Below are positions 8,227 through 17,828 of a stretch of DNA of 64,000 bases, in pieces. This DNA comes from an uncultured Granulosicoccaceae bacterium. GTDB lineage: Bacteria; Pseudomonadota; Gammaproteobacteria; Granulosicoccales; Granulosicoccaceae. The stretch is taken from assembly GCA_937922675.1 (NCBI GenBank), contig CALAJN010000005.1, positions 1 to 64,000 on the forward strand. The letters are read 5' to 3'. A model generated the notes under the pieces. That model did no database searches and was not told the DNA's origin. It was given only the letters and a program-made list of their open reading frames with translations. Every line of letters begins with the position of its first letter. Positions within the stretch are counted from its first letter, which is position 1. The translations under genes were made by a program, and so were the position numbers.

Positions 8227-9199
8227 TCCTCATGGCCCGGAACAGGTGCTCAGCACTGGCGCCGACGGGGATGGTGCAAACTCCCCGGACGTGCCGGGCA
8301 GCGGCTTTGCGGACACGGTCGAGGATCGGCAACGCGTTCGTGAAGCGCAGCGTGCCGCAGGCGGCTGCAATGGTCTGGTAGCCGATAATCTGTCGGTCAT
8401 CTACCGCAATGGCAATATCGCATTGAAGGATGCAAGCTTTTGCATACCCACCTCCACGATCGCAGCCCTCGTGGGTGTCAATGGCTCGGGCAAGTCCACT
8501 CTGTTCAAATCGATCATGGGCCTGGTACCGGTGTCGAGTGGACGCGTGGTGATACTGGATCAACCTGCAGGCAAGGCACTTGGCAAGAACACGGTGGCCT
8601 ATGTGCCGCAGAGCGAGGATGTTGACTGGAACTTTCCGGTGCTGGTGCAAGACGTGGTGATGATGGGTCGTTATGGCCACATGGGATGGCTGCGACGCGC
8701 TTCGAAGATAGATCATGACAAGGTGGACGCAGCGCTCGCACGGGTCAACATGACCGAGTACCGTCACCGGCAGATTGGGGAGTTGTCAGGCGGCCAGAAA
8801 AAACGCGTGTTTCTGGCACGGGCGCTGGCACAGGAGGGGCGTGTCATTCTCCTGGATGAGCCCTTCACCGGTATTGATGTCACCACCGAGGATGCCATCA
8901 TCGCGCTGCTTCGAGAGCTGCGTGACGAGGGCTGCGTGATTCTGGTCTCGACACACAACCTCGGGAGCGTTCCGCACTTCTGTGATCAGGTGGTTTTGCT
9001 CAATCGCACGGTTCTTGATCACGGGGAAACCGAGCACGTCTTCACGCAGGACAATCTGCAAGCCGCCTTTGGTGGCACCTTGCGATTTCACGTACTCGGT
9101 GGGCCGGACTTGCACGATGATGATGATCAACGACAGGTCACCGTCATCACAGATGACGAGCGCCCCTTTGTTGTCTACGACGATGGGTCCGAGCGGTGA
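8216..9199 (+). CDS. Mn/Fe ABC transporter ATP-binding protein (SitB/MntB type)
   Basis: A 327-residue ATPase that powers metal import. Walker A is GVNGSGKST, the Q-loop region is [14 protein letters not shown] (characteristic of the Mn/Zn branch), the signature is [15 protein letters not shown], and Walker B is [12 protein letters not shown]. It carries an unusual acidic extension of about 55 residues before the ATPase core and a C-terminal tail with DDDDQRQ. The ATG at 8216 is the first in frame; it overlaps the binding-protein gene by 11 bases and the permease by 4. The N-terminal extension has no recognisable domain. Confidence 0.92.
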   Translation: MEVDPHGPEQVLSTGADGDGANSPDVPGSGFADTVEDRQRVREAQRAAGGCNGLVADNLSVIYRNGNIALKDASFCIPTSTIAALVGVNGSGKSTLFKSIMGLVPVSSGRVVILDQPAGKALGKNTVAYVPQSEDVDWNFPVLVQDVVMMGRYGHMGWLRRASKIDHDKVDAALARVNMTEYRHRQIGELSGGQKKRVFLARALAQEGRVILLDEPFTGIDVTTEDAIIALLRELRDEGCVILVSTHNLGSVPHFCDQVVLLNRTVLDHGETEHVFTQDNLQAAFGGTLRFHVLGGPDLHDDDDQRQVTVITDDERPFVVYDDGSER

Positions 9200-10065
9200 T
9201 CGAGTCGCTGCTTGAGCTGTTGCTGCAACCGCTGCAGTATCGCTATATGGTCAATGCGATCTGGAGCAGCGCACTGGTGGGTGCCATCTGTGCCTTTCTG
9301 TCGTGCTACCTGATGCTCAAGGGTTGGTCATTGATTGGCGATGCACTATCCCACTCGGTAGTACCCGGTGTCGCAGGCGCATACATCCTGGGTCTGCCCT
9401 ACTCGCTCGGCGCGTTCATCTCAGGTGGCCTGGCTGCCGGCGCCATGTTGTTCATCAGTGCGCGCTCGGCACTGAGAACCGATGCTGTTATCGGGTTGAT
9501 CTTCACGGGCTTTTTCGGCCTTGGCCTCTTCATGGCATCACTCTCGCCATCTTCGGTCAACATACAGACCATCGTATTCGGCAATATTCTTGCGATAACA
9601 CCCTTTGATGCCCTGCAGTTGCTGGTGATCGGGATCGTCACGATGGTGCTGCTGGTGCTGTTCTGGAAGGATCTGCTGGCCATTTTTTTTGACGAGTCGC
9701 ATGCGCGCTCGATTGGTCTGCGTGTCGACGCACTCAAGCTACTGTTTTTTACCCTTCTGGCAGCGAGTACCGTGGCGGCATTGCAAACCGTGGGTGCCTT
9801 TCTGGTGATTGCAATGGTAATCACGCCCGGTGCTACCGCCTATCTGCTCACGGATCGCTTTGGCCGGCTCATATGGATTGCCGTGCTGATGGGTATCACG
9901 ACGAGCGCCGTGGGCGCGTACCTGAGTTACTTCATTGACGGTGCAACCGGTGCTGTGATCGTGTTGCTGCAAGCGACTCTTTTTGGTCTGGCTTTTGTGT
10001 TTGCCCCGGTCCATGGTCTGCTTGCCGGTAGGCGGCGTACAGCGTCCGGACTTGCATTGACATGA
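9196..10065 (+). CDS. Mn/Fe ABC transporter permease (SitC type)
   Basis: A 289-residue inner-membrane subunit of the ABC-3 family with about eight or nine hydrophobic segments. Family motifs include [20 protein letters not shown] near the N-terminus, [20 protein letters not shown] near residue 38, and [11 protein letters not shown]-like and [11 protein letters not shown] segments in the second half. It begins with GTG overlapping the ATPase stop by 4 bases (GTGA), so translational coupling is likely. The next gene is a paralogous permease; two permeases form the channel in SitABCD-type systems. Confidence 0.92.
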   Translation: MIESLLELLLQPLQYRYMVNAIWSSALVGAICAFLSCYLMLKGWSLIGDALSHSVVPGVAGAYILGLPYSLGAFISGGLAAGAMLFISARSALRTDAVIGLIFTGFFGLGLFMASLSPSSVNIQTIVFGNILAITPFDALQLLVIGIVTMVLLVLFWKDLLAIFFDESHARSIGLRVDALKLLFFTLLAASTVAALQTVGAFLVIAMVITPGATAYLLTDRFGRLIWIAVLMGITTSAVGAYLSYFIDGATGAVIVLLQATLFGLAFVFAPVHGLLAGRRRTASGLALT

Positions 10066-10075
10066 AGGGGCTGGC

Positions 10076-10912
10076 ATGAGTGCGATTGAGTGGATCATCG
10101 AGCCGTTCACGCTCGACTTCATGCAACAAGCGCTCGCCATCGGTTTGCTGGTAGCCGCTGCTGCTGGCGCCTTGTCCTGCTTGCTGGTGCTCAAAGGCTG
10201 GTCATTGATGGGAGACGCTGTGTCGCATGCCGTGCTGCCCGGTATCGTGCTTGCCTGGCTTGCAGGTATTCCCTTGCTTGTCGGCGCATTTGCCACAGGC
10301 TTGCTGTGTGCGATTTCCACAGGCTGGCTGACCGAGAACAGCCGACTCAAGGAGGACACTGTCATGGGCATCGTGTTCAGCAGTCTGTTTGCCCTGGGTT
10401 TATTTCTATTCACCAAGATCGAGACTGGCATGCACCTGGATCACGTGCTGTTTGGTGACATGCTCGGGGTATCGTGGACAGATGTTGCTGCGGCTGGTGC
10501 CTTGCTGCTGCCCGCTTGCGTCATCCTGATTGCCTTGCGGCGTGATCTGATGTTGTTTGCGTTCGATCCGCAACATGCCGGGGTCATTGGTCTGAAAACG
10601 CAGTGGTTGCACTACGGGCTCCTTGCACTGTTGGCGCTTGTGATCGTCGCGTCCATAAAGGCCGTTGGTATCGTGCTTGTCATTGCCTTGTTGATCGCTC
10701 CGGGAGCCACTGCCTGGCTGTTGACTCAGCGCTTTGATGCCATGTTGTTCACCGCCATCGGTTTTGCGCTGTTCAGCACCGTGCTGGGTGTAGCTGTCAG
10801 CTACTACATGGACAGCGCCCCGGCGCCCACTATTGTCGTACTGATGACCCTTCAGTTCATCATTGCTTTCCTGTTGGCGCCGGGGCGCGGCATTCTGGTC
10901 ACGTCACGCTAG
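10076..10912 (+). CDS. Mn/Fe ABC transporter permease (SitD type)
   Basis: A 278-residue ABC-3 permease, paralogous to the preceding gene. It shares the motif LVLKGWSLMGDAVSHAVLPG near residue 38 and the late segment LIAPGATAWLLTQRF. Ten bases separate it from the first permease. It ends the transporter operon; about 65 bases later a separate secreted-protein gene starts. The pair of permeases, the SBP ligands and the MntR box all point to manganese (or Mn plus Fe) uptake. Confidence 0.92.
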   Translation: MSAIEWIIEPFTLDFMQQALAIGLLVAAAAGALSCLLVLKGWSLMGDAVSHAVLPGIVLAWLAGIPLLVGAFATGLLCAISTGWLTENSRLKEDTVMGIVFSSLFALGLFLFTKIETGMHLDHVLFGDMLGVSWTDVAAAGALLLPACVILIALRRDLMLFAFDPQHAGVIGLKTQWLHYGLLALLALVIVASIKAVGIVLVIALLIAPGATAWLLTQRFDAMLFTAIGFALFSTVLGVAVSYYMDSAPAPTIVVLMTLQFIIAFLLAPGRGILVTSR

Positions 10913-10977
10913 ATTGACACCTCGGCTGCCATTGTCGTAGTGATCCAAAACGGTGCATGCTTACGTAGGCACGGAGT

Positions 10978-11514
10978 ATGAGAAACCAACGCTCTCTTCT
11001 GCGCAGTCTGCCGCTGGGCTTGCTACTGGGGGCGATCCTCTGCATGCCCGCGATGGCCGTGAACTCTGTTGCCGAGAAGTACGTCACGAGTGCCAAACTG
11101 GTAGGCAAGGGGCGGCTGCACGTGTTCATGTTCAAGGTGTTTGACGCGCGGCTCTATGCGCCAGAAGGCGAGTTTGATCCCACTCGGCCCTTTGCCTTGT
11201 CGCTGTCGTACCTGCGCAGCATCGACAGTGCCAGTATCGTCGACTCAACAATCAAGGAGTTGCGTAAACAGCGCAGCTGGGATGCCAACACGATTGAAGG
11301 CTGGCGCGAGGCACTTGCCGGCATCATCCCGGACGTGGATCCAGAGACCACGATAACCGGCGTCAGAACGGACGCGGGTGCGACGCACTTCTACCAGGGC
11401 GAGCAGATGATCGGCGAAATCAGTGATCCGTCCTTTACTGCCGCCTTTTTTGATATCTGGCTCGGTGACACGACATCACAGCCGCAGCTGCGCCGAGAGC
11501 TTTTGCAGATTTGA
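10978..11514 (+). CDS. secreted chalcone-isomerase-like domain protein
   Basis: A 178-residue periplasmic protein with a signal peptide (core SLPLGLLLGAILCMPAMA, cleavage likely after AMA near residue 27). The mature part has the chalcone-isomerase-like fold pattern of bacterial proteins: VFMFKVFDARLYAP, FALSLSYLR, a helix with STIKELRKQRSW, and the end FFDIWLGDTTSQPQLRREL. Bacterial members are not known to be true chalcone isomerases, and a fatty-acid or small-ligand role is only a guess. It is a single gene between the metal transporter and the convergent aldolase. Confidence 0.8.
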   Translation: MRNQRSLLRSLPLGLLLGAILCMPAMAVNSVAEKYVTSAKLVGKGRLHVFMFKVFDARLYAPEGEFDPTRPFALSLSYLRSIDSASIVDSTIKELRKQRSWDANTIEGWREALAGIIPDVDPETTITGVRTDAGATHFYQGEQMIGEISDPSFTAAFFDIWLGDTTSQPQLRRELLQI

Positions 11515-11588
11515 TCTTTCCGGGACAGGACTCCGGGCCCGGGCACTCGGCTTTTAACATCGCGGGCTCAATTCCTGGCCCTGCGACC

Positions 11589-12383
11589 CTAGTGCTGCGA
11601 CCCTGAATACTGTCCCGCTAGAGCGCGCAATGAGCTCGCCAGGCTTGTGACGTCAATACCGACGCCAATGAACGTTGCGCCAGCAGCCCGTGCAGTTGCT
11701 ACCGTCGTCTCTTGCATGGCCAGTACCCCCGCGATCTTGCCCGCCGCTTTGGTCCGTGTGATCACGTCCAGAATGGCCGCTTGCACTTCGGGCGCATTCG
11801 GTTGCCCCGCATATCCCATGTCCGCTGCCAGATCAGACGGGCCGAGGAACAAGCCATCAGCACCGTCAATGGCGAGGATATCGTCCACCGCCATCAGCCC
11901 CTTCACGCTCTCGATTTGTAGCAGTAACAGCATCTCGTCGTTTGCCGTTTGAACGTAGTCGGGTATGGCACCAAACTGCGAGGCGCGCGCCAATGCCGCA
12001 CCAACGCCCCGAGTGCCTTGCGGTGGGTAACGCGTTGCCCGTAGTACGTCCTGCGCCTGCTCTGCACTGTCGATCATGGGTACCAGCAGGCTGCGGGCAC
12101 CGATGTCGAGGTACTGCTTGATTGTGGTCGAGTTGCCATCGGGTGGTCGCAGGATCGCAAGCGACTCGCTGGCGTCGATAACACTCAGTTGCGCAAGCAG
12201 CGAACGCACATCGTTGGGCGCATGTTCACCGTCGATCAACAGCCAGTCAAAACCGGCTGTTGCCGTAATCGACGCGGCATAGGCGTCTGCAAGGCCAACC
12301 CAGCAACCGTACAGAACTTCGCCTGCTTGCAGCCGGTGCTTCAGCAGGTTTTGGGTGACTGGCATGGTTATCGCGGTTTCCAT
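11589..12383 (-). CDS. HpcH/HpaI-family class II pyruvate aldolase
   Basis: A 264-residue metal-dependent aldolase that splits 2-keto-3-deoxy or 4-hydroxy-2-oxo acids into pyruvate or a related oxoacid plus an aldehyde. Visible motifs are LLIDGEHAPND with the base His54, ILRPPDG with Arg79, LLQIESVKG with metal ligand Glu158, and LFLGPSDLAADMG with metal ligand Asp184. A start at codon 7 (12365) is also possible. It lies 175 bases after the TRAP permease on the same strand, with a dehydrogenase upstream. A role in uptake and cleavage of a sugar acid or hydroxy acid is inferred. Confidence 0.88.
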   Translation of the reverse strand: METAITMPVTQNLLKHRLQAGEVLYGCWVGLADAYAASITATAGFDWLLIDGEHAPNDVRSLLAQLSVIDASESLAILRPPDGNSTTIKQYLDIGARSLLVPMIDSAEQAQDVLRATRYPPQGTRGVGAALARASQFGAIPDYVQTANDEMLLLLQIESVKGLMAVDDILAIDGADGLFLGPSDLAADMGYAGQPNAPEVQAAILDVITRTKAAGKIAGVLAMQETTVATARAAGATFIGVGIDVTSLASSLRALAGQYSGSQH

Positions 12384-12558
12384 GGGTTAGCTAGGGTGCT
12401 GTGTCCTTACGTCTGTGCGACAAGGCCCGTCTTGCGGCGTCGCTCAAGCGAAAGGCGTTTTGAGAATGACGGTACTCGGCGCCGGTCTCGTGAGTTTGCG
12501 GCCGCACGAGCGCCGTTACCGCCATCTGCAACAAGAACTGGAAGCGCTGTCATGGAGT

Positions 12559-13950
12559 CTATCCTGCCATGAGCCTCGGGATCGCGAGGGTAAGGACAGG
12601 CAGCATGAGGATGAGACTTACGCGCAGGGTCTCAGCGCCCAGAAAGGGCATCACGCCGTAGAAGATCGTACCCATGGGTGTGTCTTTGGCGAGTGCGGAG
12701 ATGATGAAGACGTTGAGCCCCACGGGCGGTGTGATCAGACCGATTTCGACGACCATGAGCGCAAGTATGCCGAACCAGATTTTCAGCTCGTCATTGGTCA
12801 GGCCAAACGCGGCGTTGTCGGCGCTTACGAAGTCCCCACCGTTCAGCACAAGCAACGTGGGCCAGAAGAACGGCACGACCACAAGGATCATGGCAAGGCT
12901 TTCCATGAAACATCCCAGGATGATCAGGATTAAAAGCATGGCGATCAAAACGATCATCGGCTCAAACCCGCTCATCGCAGCCCAGTCGGAGAGCGCTTGC
13001 GGCAGGCCTGAGCGTGTGAAGAACCCTTTCAGAACCTCGGCGCCAAACAGGATCAGGTAGATCATGCCCGCTGTGACAGCGGTGGATCGGATCGCGCGGA
13101 GCAACCCGGTACACCCGAGCCCTTCGCCGGTGCGCCAACGCAGCACGAAACCATAAAGGGTGATCACGAACACCCCGATGGAGGCTGCAGGCGTGGGCGT
13201 AAATAATCCAAAGCCAAGGCCAAGGATGATGGCGCCAAAGATCACGACTACTGGAAGGAGGCGGCGCAGGGCCTGGCGGCGTACGTCGGCGTCCATCGGT
13301 TTGGGCACGGGGGCCAGCGAAGAGTTCACCCGGACCGAGAGCGCGATTACCGCGATAAACCCCAACACCGCGAGTATGCCGGGAATCACCGCAGCCTGAA
13401 ACATCTGCAGAATTGAGCCTTCCACGATTACCGCGTAGATCACCAGAGCTACGGAGGGCGGAATTAATATGCCAAGGGTGCCACCCGCTGCCAACGCGCC
13501 TGCTGCAAGACGCGGCGCATAGCCTTGCGCGCGCAGTTCAGGTAACGCGACCTTCCCCATCGTGGCTGCGGTAGCGAGGGAGGAGCCACACACCGCGCCA
13601 AAGCCGCCACAGGCGGTGACGGCCGCCATGGCCACGCCGCCTCGCAGGCGCGACAGCAGCGCTTCAAGGCCTTTGAAAAGATCCGACGAAAGCCGTGCCT
13701 CCGCCGTGATATAGCCCATGAGGATAAACAACGGCACGATCGAAAGTTCGTAGCTGGAGACGTTCTCCCACAGGAGTGACTTGAACTGTCGCAGATACGG
13801 GAGAAAACGTACAAAAGGCACTGACAAGGACAACAGCCACGTGCCGCCAATTCCTACGACGATCATGGCAATGCCAACGGGCATGCGCAGCAACAACAAG
13901 CAGAACAGGACCACCAGCCCGAGGATTCCGATGGTGATGGGCTCAAGCAT
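12559..13950 (-). CDS. TRAP transporter large permease (DctM type)
   Basis: A 463-residue inner-membrane protein with about twelve helices that couples sodium entry to uptake of an organic acid. Characteristic segments are LLLLRMPVGIAMIVVGI near the start, ACGGFGAVCGSSLATAATMG, ALAAGGTLGILIPPSVALVIY, and the C-terminal MVVEIGLITPPVGLNVFII. The frame is open further upstream to 14046, but the ATG at 13950 gives the family N-terminus and overlaps the small permease stop by 8 bases. It works with the next two genes. Confidence 0.93.
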   Translation of the reverse strand: MLEPITIGILGLVVLFCLLLLRMPVGIAMIVVGIGGTWLLSLSVPFVRFLPYLRQFKSLLWENVSSYELSIVPLFILMGYITAEARLSSDLFKGLEALLSRLRGGVAMAAVTACGGFGAVCGSSLATAATMGKVALPELRAQGYAPRLAAGALAAGGTLGILIPPSVALVIYAVIVEGSILQMFQAAVIPGILAVLGFIAVIALSVRVNSSLAPVPKPMDADVRRQALRRLLPVVVIFGAIILGLGFGLFTPTPAASIGVFVITLYGFVLRWRTGEGLGCTGLLRAIRSTAVTAGMIYLILFGAEVLKGFFTRSGLPQALSDWAAMSGFEPMIVLIAMLLILIILGCFMESLAMILVVVPFFWPTLLVLNGGDFVSADNAAFGLTNDELKIWFGILALMVVEIGLITPPVGLNVFIISALAKDTPMGTIFYGVMPFLGAETLRVSLILMLPVLTLAIPRLMAG

Positions 13951-14443
13951 CGCGCATTGTCCCTGTTGCTTGAGCGAGGGCGACAGCTCCCCAAAGCGCA
14001 ACTGCCAGAATGCCGGGAACATAAAAAGGCCAGACCGCCCAGCCAAGTACCGCCACGACTACACCGTCATCCCGGGATTGCAGCAGCCCGAAAACCATCC
14101 AGTACACCAGAAAGCCTGCAATGAACGCGGTGACTAGAAGCCAGGCGACATCAAGCATTCGCCGGATCGCTTTCGGTAGCCGATCTGCAATCAGGTCCAC
14201 TGCGACATGGCCTCGCATCGCCTGACAATAGGGAAAAAACATCAGCGCCGCCCCGCTGATGGCAAGTCGTACAAAATCCTCGTATCCCGGTAGGCCCGTG
14301 ACATTGGCGCCAAAAAAACCTGCTACTCGGTCAAGGATGAAAGCACCGGTATTGGTCGAGGTGACCAGCACGATGGCAAACAGGATCACTCCACCGAGGA
14401 CTGCAAAAAGGTCTGCCGCTCGCCACAGGAGGGCGTTGATCAT
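13943..14443 (-). CDS. TRAP transporter small permease (DctQ type)
   Basis: A 166-residue membrane protein with four predicted helices. It shows the DctQ core GYEDFVRLAISGAALMFFP, then QAMRGHVAVDLIADRLP. It associates with the large permease, whose start overlaps its stop. The binding-protein gene ends 52 bases upstream of its start. Length is normal for the family. Confidence 0.92.
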   Translation of the reverse strand: MINALLWRAADLFAVLGGVILFAIVLVTSTNTGAFILDRVAGFFGANVTGLPGYEDFVRLAISGAALMFFPYCQAMRGHVAVDLIADRLPKAIRRMLDVAWLLVTAFIAGFLVYWMVFGLLQSRDDGVVVAVLGWAVWPFYVPGILAVALWGAVALAQATGTMRDA

Positions 14444-14495
14444 TGCAAACGAGTCTCGCCTCGATCAGGGGGCCGGATGCCCCCTCTGAGCCAGT

Positions 14496-15530
14496 TCAAT
14501 TCGAGTCGGATGCAGCGGCAATCGCAGCGCGCGCTGCGTCGAGCAGACCAGCACCGTCTATGCCGTTTGCAGTGACTTCATCGACCCACCGCTGCACTAC
14601 GGTTTCATTCGCAGCGTTGAACTGTGCGGCCTCTTCTTCAGACAATACGATGCTTTCAACTCCTGCCGCCTCTAGTGCTGCAATCCCACTCGCTTCAAAA
14701 CCTTCCCACATGGCTCCGATTTCGGCGGCAATATTGGCACGCGAATTAGCGTCGATAACCGCTTTGAGATCATCGGGCAGCGCCGCATAAGCGTCCTTGT
14801 TCATTGCGAGCATGAAAGTCGCCGTTCCGAAGCGGTCACCGTTTGGCAGTTCTGTCGTTGCCTTGTTGAGATCCTGCAGGCGCAGCGCAGGTACAATCTC
14901 AAACGTTGTCAAAGCGCCGTCAACGACGCCTTTTGACATCGCCTCCGGCAGTGCTGGTACAGGCATTGCGACCGGCTCGGCCCCCATGGCTTCGATTACC
15001 CATGCGCCTGTGCGGCCAGGGGTACGAAGCTTTGTGCCCGCCACGTCATCGAACCCGCGAACAGGGTGTCTGGCTGAGTGGATCAGGTTGCCGTCATGCG
15101 CGTGCAAAAACACTACGTGTACGTCATTGAAGTCTTCGGCCAACAGGTCAAGTGAGTTATTGAGAGCGATGGTTGTTGCTGTTGCAGAGCCAGCATGTAC
15201 CAACGGCAATTCAAATACCTCGCTACGGGGAAAGACCCCGGGGGTGTATCCGAGCACTGTCCATACAATGTCCGCAGTGCCGTCACGGACCTGGCCGTAC
15301 AGTTCTGGTGGCTTGCCACCCATTGCCATGGCTGGAGCTATTTCAATCGCGATACGCCCATCGCTCTGGTCTTGAATGCGTTGCGCCCAAGGCGCCAGCA
15401 TTACCTTGTGAGCGTTGGCAACCGGTGGCAAAAAGTGGTGCATGACAAGCGTGAAGTCTTGCGCGATAGCTGTCGTGCAAAGACTGCTGGCAAGGACCGT
15501 TGCCCGAAGGAATCTGGAAAGGTAAGTCAT
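14496..15530 (-). CDS. TRAP transporter substrate-binding protein (DctP family)
   Basis: A 344-residue periplasmic binding protein with an N-terminal signal peptide (FLRATVLASSLCTTAIAQ). I choose the ATG at 15530, preceded by GGAGG at good distance, over a longer frame from 15608. The family patterns are LVMHHFLPPVANAHKVMLAP, PELYGQVRDGTADIVWTVLG, and LRTPGRTGAWVIEAMGAEP, which contains the conserved Arg that binds a substrate carboxylate. The substrate is therefore probably an organic acid. It sits 34 bases after a dehydrogenase gene and before the two permeases. Confidence 0.92.
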   Translation of the reverse strand: MTYLSRFLRATVLASSLCTTAIAQDFTLVMHHFLPPVANAHKVMLAPWAQRIQDQSDGRIAIEIAPAMAMGGKPPELYGQVRDGTADIVWTVLGYTPGVFPRSEVFELPLVHAGSATATTIALNNSLDLLAEDFNDVHVVFLHAHDGNLIHSARHPVRGFDDVAGTKLRTPGRTGAWVIEAMGAEPVAMPVPALPEAMSKGVVDGALTTFEIVPALRLQDLNKATTELPNGDRFGTATFMLAMNKDAYAALPDDLKAVIDANSRANIAAEIGAMWEGFEASGIAALEAAGVESIVLSEEEAAQFNAANETVVQRWVDEVTANGIDGAGLLDAARAAIAAASDSN

Positions 15531-15564
15531 TTGAGCCTCCAAAAAGCCGTTGTTGAACAACAGC

Positions 15565-16347
15565 TCAATAGTCAGCTGGCCATACGGCACGACTGAACAA
15601 ACCGCCATCCACGCCTACGGTCTGACCGCTGACAAAGTCCAGCTCATCACTACACAGGGCCAGAGTTGCCTTGGCAACGTCTTCGGGCACACCTACCCGT
15701 CCCAGCGGTGTCAAGGCAGACCAGCGTTCTGCATAGCCCGCGGTCTCAGCGCGAGTGCGCTCGGTTTCAATCGAGCCAGGGGCGATGCAATTGACTCGGA
15801 TACCGTGCGCACCCAGTTCAAGAGCCGCACTTTTGGTAAAGGTCTCTATGCCCCCCTTGGACGCGACATAACTTGCCAGTTGCGGGAATGCAATGGTGTT
15901 GCAACCGGACCCGAGATTCACGACAACACCTGCGCCACCCGCGCTGACCCGGCGGCGTGCGAAGCGTTGGGTCATCAGCATCGTGCCTACCAGATTGGTT
16001 CGAATAACCCGTTCGATGTCATCGATGCTCGCCTCGAGAAAAGGACCCCAAACCTGAGTCGCTGCATTGTTGACCAGCGTATCCGCGGCCGTGCCAAACT
16101 CGCTCTGCACATGGTCGAGCATGGACTCGACCGATTCTTCATCGGTGATATCGCAGCGTGTGGTCAACACATCGCTATCGCAGGCCCACTGCCGACGCAG
16201 TGCTTCCCCGTCTGCAGCGGTGTTGATATCGGCGATGACCACCGATCGACCCGTCATCGCAAAGGCCTGCGCTATGACCAGTCCGATACCTTGTTGAGCA
16301 CCCGTCACAATGACAGGTGCCGATCGCTCTGATACACCCTTATTCAT
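15565..16347 (-). CDS. short-chain dehydrogenase/reductase
   Basis: A 260-residue NAD(P)-dependent oxidoreductase of the classical SDR family. It has the cofactor loop VTGAQQGIGLVIA, NNAAT, the catalytic Ser in NLGSGCN, and YVASKGG with Tyr160 and Lys164. Asp in VVIADINTA at the end of the second strand favours NAD. The end IAPGSIETERTR and VDGGLFSR is typical. I use the ATG at 16347; a TTG or other start three codons upstream (16356) is possible. It is first in the minus-strand group with the TRAP transporter and aldolase, so it likely oxidises the imported hydroxy or sugar acid. Confidence 0.9.
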   Translation of the reverse strand: MNKGVSERSAPVIVTGAQQGIGLVIAQAFAMTGRSVVIADINTAADGEALRRQWACDSDVLTTRCDITDEESVESMLDHVQSEFGTAADTLVNNAATQVWGPFLEASIDDIERVIRTNLVGTMLMTQRFARRRVSAGGAGVVVNLGSGCNTIAFPQLASYVASKGGIETFTKSAALELGAHGIRVNCIAPGSIETERTRAETAGYAERWSALTPLGRVGVPEDVAKATLALCSDELDFVSGQTVGVDGGLFSRAVWPADY

Positions 16348-16398
16348 CAAAATCACTCACTGGACCGGCCCGCAGGTCTCGCTGGCTAGTGCTGCTGG

Positions 16399-17703
16399 TC
16401 AATAGATAGGAAAGCGATCGGTCAATGCGATGACATCTGCCTTGACCGCTTGCTCTATCTCGTCGTTGCCCTCCTCACCGTGCTCGGACAAACCGTTTAT
16501 CACACGCAGGATCATCTCGCCTACCGCCTCGAAGTCCTGTGACGTGAAGCCGCGAGTAGTCGCAGCGGGGGTGCCCAGGCGCACACCTGAGGTCACAAAG
16601 GGTGATGCGGGATCAAATGGAATAGCGTTCTTGTTGCAGGTGATGCCAGAGCGCGTGAGAGCCGCTTCTGTGGCCTTGCCGGTAACCCCCTTTGCGCGCA
16701 GATCAACAAGCACAAGGTGGGTATCGGTGCCGCCGGAGACGATATCCAGGCCACCGGCAACCAGTGTCGTGGCCAGTGCCTGTGCATTCTCGACAACGGA
16801 CGACACATAAGCGCGGTAGTCATCTCGCTGCGCTTCACCAAAGGCGACAGCCTTGGCTGCGATAACGTGCATCAACGGTCCACCCTGGAGCCCCGGGAAG
16901 ACCGCAGAATTGAATTTCTTGCCCAGGTCTGCATCTCTGCTGAGAATCATGCCGCCACGGGGTCCACGCAGCGTCTTGTGGGTGGTCGTGGTGACCACAT
17001 GCGCATGGTCAAGGGGGTTGGGATGAGCGCCACCGGCTACAAGCCCCGAGAAGTGGGCCATATCCACCATCAGATAGGCGCCGACCGCATCGGCAATGGC
17101 GCGAAAACGGGCAAAGTCGATAACGCGTGGGTAGGCCGAGCCGCCAGCGATGATCAGCTTGGGCTTTTTCTCAAGCGCGGTCTTCTCAAGCGCGTCGTAG
17201 TCGATCTGCTGGTTGTCCGGATCAACGCCATAAGTGACCGCCTCAAACCACTTTCCCGACAGGTTTACAGGCGAGCCGTGCGTCAGATGACCACCGGCTG
17301 CGAGGTCCATACCCATGAACACATCGCCTGGCTGCAAGAGGGCCAGAAAGACGGCCTGGTTGGCCTGCGCACCGGAATGGGGCTGCACATTGGCGTAATT
17401 GCACGCATACAGTGCGCAGGCGCGCTCGATTGCAAGCGATTCCGCGACGTCAACATGTTCACAACCGGCGTAGTAGCGCTTGCCGGGGTACCCTTCCGCA
17501 TACTTGTTGGTCATCACGGAGCCCTGCGCTTGCATCACCGCCTTGCTGACGATGTTCTCAGACGCGATCAATTCGATCTCGTGTCGCTGCCTGCCGAGCT
17601 CCGCATCGATAGCCGCCTGAATGGCAGGATCGGTAGCGCCGAGGTCATCATGAAAAAAATCGCTTGCTGCGCCGTCGATACGGGCGAGATCGGCAGTGCT
17701 CAT
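16399..17703 (-). CDS. glyA: serine hydroxymethyltransferase
   Basis: A 434-residue PLP enzyme that interconverts serine and glycine with tetrahydrofolate. Motifs are [13 protein letters not shown] near residue 44, [16 protein letters not shown] near 65, [12 protein letters not shown] near 107, [13 protein letters not shown] with Asp214, and [14 protein letters not shown] with PLP Lys243. The open frame extends upstream to 17919 into the divergent gene, so I choose the ATG at 17703. The glyA and 17829 genes are divergent with 125 bases between them. I looked for a glycine riboswitch in this leader and saw none. Confidence 0.95.
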   Translation of the reverse strand: MSTADLARIDGAASDFFHDDLGATDPAIQAAIDAELGRQRHEIELIASENIVSKAVMQAQGSVMTNKYAEGYPGKRYYAGCEHVDVAESLAIERACALYACNYANVQPHSGAQANQAVFLALLQPGDVFMGMDLAAGGHLTHGSPVNLSGKWFEAVTYGVDPDNQQIDYDALEKTALEKKPKLIIAGGSAYPRVIDFARFRAIADAVGAYLMVDMAHFSGLVAGGAHPNPLDHAHVVTTTTHKTLRGPRGGMILSRDADLGKKFNSAVFPGLQGGPLMHVIAAKAVAFGEAQRDDYRAYVSSVVENAQALATTLVAGGLDIVSGGTDTHLVLVDLRAKGVTGKATEAALTRSGITCNKNAIPFDPASPFVTSGVRLGTPAATTRGFTSQDFEAVGEMILRVINGLSEHGEEGNDEIEQAVKADVIALTDRFPIY

Positions 17704-17828
17704 AGAAAAAGTGTTTCGGTGTTGCGGGCGGGCGCGGTCCTCGAGCGATGCGCCTTGGGCCGGGCCATCAATGATACGCCTACCGCCTTTCGGTTTCAGG
17801 CCCACCGATTGAATAACGGGCACAGCTG

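Noticed and set aside
17704-17828. Possible riboswitch in the glyA leader
   Set aside because: No paired glycine-aptamer pattern and no terminator hairpin before the start; the leader also overlaps the divergent gene's control region.
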